64,000 nucleotides of DNA. It comes from Pelagerythrobacter marensis. Lineage in GTDB: Bacteria > Pseudomonadota > Alphaproteobacteria > Sphingomonadales > Sphingomonadaceae. Position numbers and translations under genes: made by a program. The number at the start of each line of letters is the position of its first letter. Position 1 is the stretch's first letter. This document shows, piece by piece, positions 58,154 to 64,000 of the stretch. The notes under the pieces are model-generated. The model saw nothing but the letters and a program-made list of their open reading frames with translations, was not told the origin of the DNA and searched no databases. Where the stretch lies: assembly GCF_036700095.1 (NCBI RefSeq), contig NZ_CP144918.1, forward strand, positions 2,605,001 to 2,669,000, given 5' to 3'.

Positions 58154-59956
58154 ATGTTTCCGGGGGTCCCCTCTTTCCACGCAATCGCAGCAATGGCGAT
58201 TACGGTCGTCATGTTCGTCGCCTTCGCGCGTGGGCGCATGTCGGTGGAAATCATCTCGCTGCTGACGATCGCGGTGATCGCAGTCGGGCTCTATTTCTTC
58301 CCGCTGGAAGGGACGGGACCCACCGACGGGCTTCAGCTCGCCTTTTCGGGCTTCGGACACTACGCGCTGATCACGATCTGCGCGCTGATGATCATGGGGC
58401 GCGGCCTCGTGGTCACCGGGGCGCTGGAGCCGGCGGCCCGGTTCCTGGAACGGGTGTTCAAGCTCAACGTCCAGCTGGGGCTGCTGGTTTCGCTGGTGCT
58501 CGCTTTCGGGCTTTCGATGGGGGTCAACGATACCCCGGTCCTGGTGCTTCTGCTGCCGATTTTCGTCAGCCTCGCCGCGCGCGGGGCGATGCCGGCATCC
58601 AAGACGCTGATCCCGCTCAACGCCGCGGTGCTGATCGGCGGGATGGCGACCACGATCGGCACCTCGACGAACATTCTCGTCGTCTCGATCGCGCGCGACC
58701 TGGGCATGCCGCCGATGGGCGTGTTCCACTATACCCCGATCGTCCTGACCGCCTCGCTGATCGCGCTCCCCTATCTCTGGCTGGTCATGCCGCGCCTGCT
58801 GCGCGACAACACGGTTGCCGAATCCTACGCCCCCCGCCGGTTCCAGACCCGGCTGCGGGTCGGCGACGACAGCGTGCTCAACGGCCAGGTCCTGGCCGCG
58901 ATCCTGCCGCGCCTGCCGGCCGATATCGCGTTTCACGACGCGCCGCAGGGACCGATCCAGCCGCAGCAGCAGCTGACCATTTCCGGCACGCACGAGGCGC
59001 TGGAGGAGGCCATGCGCACGTTGAAGGGCGAAGTCGCCCCGGCGTGGGTGCTCGATCGCATTCGCCGGCGCTCTTCGGAAAGCGGGGCCGACATCGCGGT
59101 CGTCGAAATGACGGTGACTGCCGATTCGCGGCTCATCAATCGCACCCTGCCGACTTCGGGGATCGCGGACCTTTACGGCGTGGCCGTGCTCGGCATTCAT
59201 CGTCCCGACCGGCTCATGGGCGAGAAGGACCGCTATAGCGAAGGCGGCGACTTGCGCATCGCGGAAGGCGACGTGCTGCTGGTGATGGGAATCGGCGAGG
59301 ACCTCAACGATTTCGCCCAGGCCGACAGCCTCCTGACGCTGGAGGGAATGCGCGAGCTGCCGCGCCGTTCGAAAGCCGTTCTGGCGGGCGCGATCATGCT
59401 CGGTTCGGTCGGGCTCGCCTCGATCGGCCTGCTGCCGATCGCCGTCTCCGCGCTGGCCGGTGCGATCCTGATGTTCGTGACCGGCTGCGTGAAGTTCGAC
59501 CGGGTGGGCCGTGCGCTTTCGGCGAAGGTCATCGTGCTCGTCGCCGCGAGCATCGCCGTTGGCCGGATCGTGCTGGAAAGCGGGGCGGCGGCCTGGCTGG
59601 GCGAAGCGCTCGCCTCGGGCCTCCAGTTCCTGCCGCCGGCCATGGTGCTGGCCACGATCATGCTGTTCGTGACGTTCCTGACCAACTTCGCCTCGAACGC
59701 CACCGCCGCCACCGTCGGCACGCCGATCGCTTTCAATATCGCGCATCAGCTGGGGCTGCCGCCCGAACCGCTGATCCTGGCCGTCCTGTTCGGCTGCAAC
59801 CTGTGCTACGCGACGCCCATCGCCTATCAGACGAACATGCTGATCATGGCGGAGGGCAATTACGAGTTCAAAGACTACCTCCGCACCGGCGTCCCGCTGG
59901 TCCTGCTGATGGTGGCGACGCTGTCGATCCTGCTGGTGACGACATACGGGATGTAG
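58154..59956 (+). CDS. SLC13-family permease with two TrkA-C domains
   Basis: A 600-residue transporter. Helices occupy about residues 5-210 and 410-600, with the NDTPV and TSTN signature loops of the DASS/ArsB class; two TrkA-C domains lie between (about 230-400). Sodium-coupled anion (sulfate, dicarboxylate) uptake is a usual function, but the substrate is unknown. Confidence 0.88.
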   Translation: MFPGVPSFHAIAAMAITVVMFVAFARGRMSVEIISLLTIAVIAVGLYFFPLEGTGPTDGLQLAFSGFGHYALITICALMIMGRGLVVTGALEPAARFLERVFKLNVQLGLLVSLVLAFGLSMGVNDTPVLVLLLPIFVSLAARGAMPASKTLIPLNAAVLIGGMATTIGTSTNILVVSIARDLGMPPMGVFHYTPIVLTASLIALPYLWLVMPRLLRDNTVAESYAPRRFQTRLRVGDDSVLNGQVLAAILPRLPADIAFHDAPQGPIQPQQQLTISGTHEALEEAMRTLKGEVAPAWVLDRIRRRSSESGADIAVVEMTVTADSRLINRTLPTSGIADLYGVAVLGIHRPDRLMGEKDRYSEGGDLRIAEGDVLLVMGIGEDLNDFAQADSLLTLEGMRELPRRSKAVLAGAIMLGSVGLASIGLLPIAVSALAGAILMFVTGCVKFDRVGRALSAKVIVLVAASIAVGRIVLESGAAAWLGEALASGLQFLPPAMVLATIMLFVTFLTNFASNATAATVGTPIAFNIAHQLGLPPEPLILAVLFGCNLCYATPIAYQTNMLIMAEGNYEFKDYLRTGVPLVLLMVATLSILLVTTYGM

Positions 59957-60000
59957 CGCACCCGCGACTTTCCTACACGCGTGCAATCTGCAATGGTCGT

Positions 60001-60046
60001 TCCGGCCATTGCCTGCCGGACAGGCTCCGGCAGGCAATGGCGGAAA
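60001..60046. terminator. Long hairpin after the permease gene
   Basis: A 14-bp perfect stem CCATTGCCTGCCGG / CCGGCAGGCAATGG (60007-60020 and 60028-60041) can be extended by five pairs with one bulge. There is no T-run. It may end the permease transcript with Rho or protect an mRNA end. Confidence 0.55.
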
Positions 60047-60103
60047 GTCACAAGCGGCGAGACCGGTGAAATGGAAAGGTCACGTCAAAGGGGGAATTCT
60101 TCA

Positions 60104-61462
60104 ATGATGGCAAAGGTTTCGCGCAATCGTATCGGGCATTGTGTGTCACGTTTCTCGATCCTCGCAAGTGCGATGCTGCTGGCGGCTCCGGCCCATGCCG
60201 ACGAACTGCGCGATGCGGTCGCGGCCGACATGCCCGAATTGATGGCGCTCTATCGCGACCTCCACGCCCATCCCGAACTCAGTTTCCAGGAAGTGGAAAC
60301 CGCGGCGAAACTCGCAGCGCGGATGCGCGATCTCGGCTTTGCGGTGACCGAGCAGGTCGGCCGGACCGGGGTGGTCGCAGTGCTTGAGAACGGCGAGGGG
60401 CCGACCGTCATGCTTCGCGCCGACATGGACGGATTGCCGGTGGTCGAGCAGACCGGGCTGCCTTTCGCCTCGAAGCAAGTCGCCGTGCCCGCCTCGGGCG
60501 TCGAAACCGGCGTGATGCACGCCTGCGGCCACGATACGCACATGGCGGCATGGATCGGCGCGGCGCAGCAGCTCGTCGAGCGGCGGGACAGCTGGTCGGG
60601 CACCCTGGTCATGATCCTTCAGCCGGCGGAGGAGATCGGGGAAGGCGCCCTGGCGATGATCGAGGACGGTCTCTACACGCGCTTCCCGAAGCCCGACTAT
60701 GTCATTGCATTCCACGATGCGGCCCAGTTCCCGGCCGGCATGATCGGCTATTCGCCCGGCTTCGCCCTGGCCAACGTCGACAGCGTCGACATCGTCATTC
60801 CCGGTATCGGCGGGCACGGGGCCTATCCCCACACCACGCGCGATCCGGTGGTGCTGGCAAGCGCGATCGTGATGAAACTGCAAACGCTGGTCAGCCGCGA
60901 GAGCAGCCCGCTCGATCCGGCGGTGGTGACCGTCGGCTCGTTTCACGCCGGGGCGAAGCACAACATCATATCCGACGAGGCGCGGCTGCAGCTGACGGTG
61001 CGTTCCTACACCGACGAATCGCGCAAGCTCCTGCTCGACGGGATTGCCCGGATCGCGCGGGGAGAAGCGATTGCCGCGGGCATGCCGGAGGACAAGATGC
61101 CGACGGTCACCGTGCAGGAGCCCTATACTCCGGCGACGTTCAACACGCCCGACTTCACCGAGGAAGTGATGGCCGGTTTCCGCGCCCGCTTCGGCGAAGA
61201 TCGCGTGATGCAGGTCCCCTCCGTGATGGGCGGGGAAGATTTCGGCCAGTTCCTGCGTGCCGATCCCGACGGGGTGAAGTCGCTGATCTTCTGGGTCGGC
61301 GGAGTGCCGCAGGAGCAGTTCGATGCGGCGCAGCGGGGCGAGGGAACCCTGCCGTCGCTGCACAGCCCGTTCTGGGCGCCCGACGCGGAGAAGGTGATCG
61401 CCACGGCGGCGGAGGCGCTGACGGCCGCGACGCTGGACCTGATGCCCGCCAACGGCGGCTGA
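60104..61462 (+). CDS. M20-family amidohydrolase, exported
   Basis: A 452-residue zinc amidohydrolase (M20D, hippurate/indoleacetyl amino acid hydrolase type). A signal peptide ends near AAPAHADE. Metal-binding HACGHDTHMAAW, the PAEE motif and GIGGHGAYPH in the lid domain are present. It probably cleaves N-acyl amino acids in the periplasm. Either of two adjacent ATGs (60104 or 60107) may start it. Confidence 0.92.
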   Translation: MMAKVSRNRIGHCVSRFSILASAMLLAAPAHADELRDAVAADMPELMALYRDLHAHPELSFQEVETAAKLAARMRDLGFAVTEQVGRTGVVAVLENGEGPTVMLRADMDGLPVVEQTGLPFASKQVAVPASGVETGVMHACGHDTHMAAWIGAAQQLVERRDSWSGTLVMILQPAEEIGEGALAMIEDGLYTRFPKPDYVIAFHDAAQFPAGMIGYSPGFALANVDSVDIVIPGIGGHGAYPHTTRDPVVLASAIVMKLQTLVSRESSPLDPAVVTVGSFHAGAKHNIISDEARLQLTVRSYTDESRKLLLDGIARIARGEAIAAGMPEDKMPTVTVQEPYTPATFNTPDFTEEVMAGFRARFGEDRVMQVPSVMGGEDFGQFLRADPDGVKSLIFWVGGVPQEQFDAAQRGEGTLPSLHSPFWAPDAEKVIATAAEALTAATLDLMPANGG

Positions 61463-61507
61463 ACCTGGATTTCGCCGCCGCCGCCGTCGGCCGACGCCGA
61501 ATGTATG

Positions 61508-61543
61508 ACGGCCGCCGAGGTCCCGAAAGACCCCGACGGCCGT
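61508..61543. terminator. Hairpin between convergent genes
   Basis: ACGGCCG (61508-61514) and CGGCCGT (61537-61543) pair, with an inner GAGGTC/GACC stem. It lies between the amidohydrolase gene and the leftward small gene and could serve both directions, though no T-run is present. Confidence 0.45.
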
Positions 61544-61573
61544 GCTCTCCTCCCCAGGAGACCGTTTGCAAGC

Positions 61574-61744
61574 TCAGCAGTAGGTGCCGAGCCGGTGGTG
61601 CAAAGCGTTGATGCGCGCCAGCTCGTCGCGATCCTCGATCGTTCGGGCGTGGCTGGCTAGCGCGGCGCGCAGAAGCTTGAAATCCGCGGTCGAAAACAGC
61701 GCGCGGGCGCGTCCGGGTTCGCGGGGCAGGGTATCGGTCGTCAT
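61574..61744 (-). CDS. Small protein downstream of isocitrate lyase
   Basis: A 56-residue protein (MTTDTLPREPGRARALF... ending HHRLGTYC) with charged helical character. GAAGGAGAGG is placed 4-8 bases before the ATG, a strong ribosome-binding site. It starts 30 bases after aceA and is probably co-transcribed. Function unknown. Confidence 0.65.
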   Translation of the reverse strand: MTTDTLPREPGRARALFSTADFKLLRAALASHARTIEDRDELARINALHHRLGTYC

Positions 61745-61773
61745 CGTGCCTCTCCTTCGGGCGGTGTCGCGGG

Positions 61774-63372
61774 TCAGGCGGCCGCGAACTGGTTCATCGT
61801 GTTGTGTTCGCCGCCGGCCTTGAGGGCGGCTTCCCCGGCGAAGTATTCCTTGTGATCGTCGCCAATGTCGCTGCCCGCCATGTTCTGGTGCTTGACGCAG
61901 GCAATGCCCTGGCGAATTTCCTCGCGCTGGACCTGCTTCACGTAACCCAGCATGCCCTCCTCGCCGAAATAGCGCCTGGCCAGATTGTCGGTGCTGAGCG
62001 CCGCCGTGTGATACGTCGGCAGCGTGATGAGGTGGTGGAACACCCCCGCTTCGCGCGCCGCATCCCGCTGGAAGGTGCGGATGCGCTCGTCGGCTTCGGC
62101 GGCGAGTTCGGTGTCGTCGTAATCCACGCTCATCAGCCTGTCCCGATCGTAAGCGGACAGGTCGCGGCCTTCCTCTTCCCAGGCGTCGTAGACCTGCTGG
62201 CGGAAGTTGAGCGTCCAGTTGAAGCTGGGCGAGTTGTTGTACACCAGCTTGGCATCGGGAACGACCTCGCGGATGCGGCTCACCATCCCGCCGATCTGGC
62301 CGATGTGCGGCTTCTCGGTCTCGATCCAGAGCAGGTCGGCACCGTTTTCGAGCGCGGTTATGCAGTCGAGCACACAGCGGTCCTCCCCGGTACCCGGGCG
62401 GAACTGATAGAGGTTGCTGGGCAACCGCTTGGGCCGCAGCAGCTTGCCTTCGCGCGTGATCAGGACATCGCCGTTGCCGATCTGCGCGGGATCCACCTCG
62501 TCGCAATCGAGAAAGGCATTGTACCGGTCGCCCAGGTCGCCCGGCTCGCGGCTGAAAGCGATCTGCTTGGTGAGACCGGCGCCGAGGCTGTCGGTTCGCG
62601 CGACAATGATGCCGTCCTCCACGCCCAGCTCGAGGAAAGCGTAGCGGATGGCGCGGATCTTCTGCAGGAAATCCTCGTGCGGGACGGTGACTTTGCCGTC
62701 CTGATGGCCGCACTGCTTCTCGTCGCTGACCTGGTTTTCGATCTGAAGCGCACAGGCCCCCGCCTCGATCATCTTGCGCGCGAGCAGATAGGTGGCCTCG
62801 GCATTGCCGAACCCGGCGTCGATGTCGGCGATGATCGGCACGACATGGGTTTCGTGGTTCTCGATCGCATGTTCGAGACGCTTCGCTTCGACGGCGTCGC
62901 CGCGTTCGCGCGCCTCGTCCAGGTCGCGAAACAGCATTCCCAGCTCGCGGGCGTCGGCCTGGCGCAGGAACGTGTACAGTTCCTCGATCAGCGCGGGGAC
63001 GCTGGTCTTTTCGTGCATCGACTGGTCGGGCAGCGGCCCGAATTCGCTGCGCAGGGCAGCGATCATCCAGCCGGACAGATAGAGATAGCGGCCCTTCGTG
63101 GTGCCGAAATGCTTCTTGATGGAGATCATCTTCTGCTGGCCGATGAAACCGTGCCAGCAGCCGAGCGACTGGGTATAGGCGGCGGGATCGGCGTCGTAAG
63201 CCGCCATATCCTCGCGCATGATCCGGGCGGTGTAGCGCGCGATATCGAGCCCGGTGGGGAAGCGGTTCTGGGTCCGCATCCGGGCGGCGGATTCGGGATC
63301 GATCGCGTTCCACGGCGCGCCCCGGCTGCCGATGGTCTTGCGGAATTCCTCGATCTTGCCCTGATACGTCAC
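61774..63372 (-). CDS. aceA: Isocitrate lyase
   Basis: A 532-residue enzyme of the glyoxylate shunt, the longer form also found in Pseudomonas. The catalytic Cys is in KQCGHQDGK, and SPSFNWTLNF and LPTYHTAAL follow. GTG at 63372 has AGGAGA upstream and gives the family N-terminus (TYQGKIEEFRKTI); the frame extends further upstream. It is divergent from a regulator gene, which fits control by acetate or fatty-acid growth. Confidence 0.96.
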   Translation of the reverse strand: MTYQGKIEEFRKTIGSRGAPWNAIDPESAARMRTQNRFPTGLDIARYTARIMREDMAAYDADPAAYTQSLGCWHGFIGQQKMISIKKHFGTTKGRYLYLSGWMIAALRSEFGPLPDQSMHEKTSVPALIEELYTFLRQADARELGMLFRDLDEARERGDAVEAKRLEHAIENHETHVVPIIADIDAGFGNAEATYLLARKMIEAGACALQIENQVSDEKQCGHQDGKVTVPHEDFLQKIRAIRYAFLELGVEDGIIVARTDSLGAGLTKQIAFSREPGDLGDRYNAFLDCDEVDPAQIGNGDVLITREGKLLRPKRLPSNLYQFRPGTGEDRCVLDCITALENGADLLWIETEKPHIGQIGGMVSRIREVVPDAKLVYNNSPSFNWTLNFRQQVYDAWEEEGRDLSAYDRDRLMSVDYDDTELAAEADERIRTFQRDAAREAGVFHHLITLPTYHTAALSTDNLARRYFGEEGMLGYVKQVQREEIRQGIACVKHQNMAGSDIGDDHKEYFAGEAALKAGGEHNTMNQFAAA

Positions 63373-63494
63373 GTCTCGTCTCCTGAATTCTGGGCGATGT
63401 CGCCTCGGGCCTTCTGGTCGCACTCCGCGCGCCGATTCTCCAGATAAAGTTACAGACTTTCTTGTCCTTTTGCGTCATGAAGCGCATAATAGGC

Positions 63495-63518
63495 TGTAAA
63501 TCTGTAAAGGAATTTACA
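63495..63518. promoter_or_regulatory. Repeated TGTAAA sites between aceA and its regulator
   Basis: TGTAAA at 63495-63500 and 63503-63508 and the reverse-complement TTTACA at 63513-63518 lie just before the regulator start. The last two form an inverted repeat spaced by 4 bases. They are likely autoregulatory operators. Confidence 0.6.
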
Positions 63519-63519
63519 A

Positions 63520-64000
63520 ATGGCTGAGGAAGCTGTCTTTGCCGGGCCGGCGCTGCGCCGCCTGCGCAGGCGCGAGGGGCTGACGCAGGCGGCCATGGCC
63601 ACCCAGCTGGGGATTTCGCCCAGCTACCTGAATCTGATCGAGCGCAATCAGCGCCCGCTGACCGCGCGCGTCATGGTTCAGATCGTCGAGCGATTCGACT
63701 TCGATCCGCGAAGCCTGCGCGAGGCGGAAAGCGTTGGCGGCGTCGACGGGCTGGCCCGGCGGCTTGCGGATCAGCGCTTTTCGGAACTGGCGATCGATCG
63801 CGACGAAATGGCCGAGATCCTGGCTGTCGCTCCCCATTTCGCCAGCGCGTTCGCCCAGTTGTACGACGCGGCGGGCCAGGGCGGGGGCGTTGGTGGCGGG
63901 CAGGACCCGCTCGAAATCGCGCGCCGCGAGATCGAACGCTGGCGCAACCATTTCGCCGATCTCGATTCGGCGGCCGAGGAAGTGGCGGACGAGCTGCGCC
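63520..64000 (+). CDS. XRE-family regulator, ScfR/RamB-like (cut by window end)
   Basis: The first 160 codons of a regulator. An N-terminal XRE helix-turn-helix is clear (LRRLRRREGLTQAAMATQLGISPSYLNLIERNQRPLT region), matching the short-chain fatty acyl regulator family that has a C-terminal zinc/ligand domain. It is divergent from aceA, which such proteins control. The 3' end is outside the window. Confidence 0.88.
   Translation, partial: MAEEAVFAGPALRRLRRREGLTQAAMATQLGISPSYLNLIERNQRPLTARVMVQIVERFDFDPRSLREAESVGGVDGLARRLADQRFSELAIDRDEMAEILAVAPHFASAFAQLYDAAGQGGGVGGGQDPLEIARREIERWRNHFADLDSAAEEVADELR

Overview
The window comes from a GC-rich alphaproteobacterium, most likely a sphingomonad of the Erythrobacteraceae type. 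The evidence is inferential: an alphaproteobacterial LexA box (GTTC-N7-GTTC), a DUF2842 gene beside the 5-formyltetrahydrofolate cyclo-ligase gene, a tkt-gap-pgk-class I aldolase cluster, a branched-chain 2-oxoacid dehydrogenase operon, and isocitrate lyase divergent from a ScfR/RamB-like regulator. No rRNA or species marker is present.

Positions 1 to about 29,590 are integrated mobile DNA that ends at a tRNA-Asn gene. From 1 to 22.5 kb lies a co-oriented late module of an HK97-like siphophage: HNH nuclease, small and large terminase, portal, prohead protease, capsid, head-tail connector genes, tail tube, tail assembly chaperones with a GGGAAAC -1 frameshift site, tape measure, a distal-tail/hub set with an NlpC/P60-like protein, a 1,731-residue tail tip protein, two small proteins sharing a repeated domain, and a lysis cassette (holin-like, GH108 endolysin, nested i-/o-spanins). 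From 22.5 to 24 kb is a set of accessory genes around a LexA box, including an SRAP (YedK-like) gene. From 24.3 to 29.5 kb there is a P4-type integrase, a HicAB toxin-antitoxin pair, a solitary Dam-type methylase, a winged-helix protein, and a second P4-type integrase in the opposite orientation next to tRNA-Asn. This suggests two elements stacked at one attachment site, or a composite element. The left end and the early genes of the phage lie outside the window.

From 29.6 kb to the end is chromosomal core: nadK, a stand-alone EAL phosphodiesterase, mfd, sdhE, recG, a low-molecular-weight phosphatase, tRNA-Pro, thyA, the bkd operon (E1 alpha, E1 beta, E2), tRNA-Asp, DUF2842, 5-FTHF cyclo-ligase, a probable 6S RNA, zapA, then tkt-gap-pgk and further on a class I aldolase, thiE, an M23 peptidase, efp, an inositol monophosphatase, tRNA-Leu, a methyltransferase-TetR pair with a palindromic operator, an SLC13 permease, an M20 amidohydrolase, isocitrate lyase and its probable regulator (cut by the window end).

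The most useful observations are the frameshift site in the tail chaperone gene, the nested spanins, the shared GHNGG-type motif in terminase and portal, the LexA box controlling divergent prophage genes, capsid-flanking terminator hairpins, the paired integrases, and two palindromic elements of about 118 bp, one between gap and pgk and one apparently inserted in frame in the E2 linker. No clearly new defence system was recognised.
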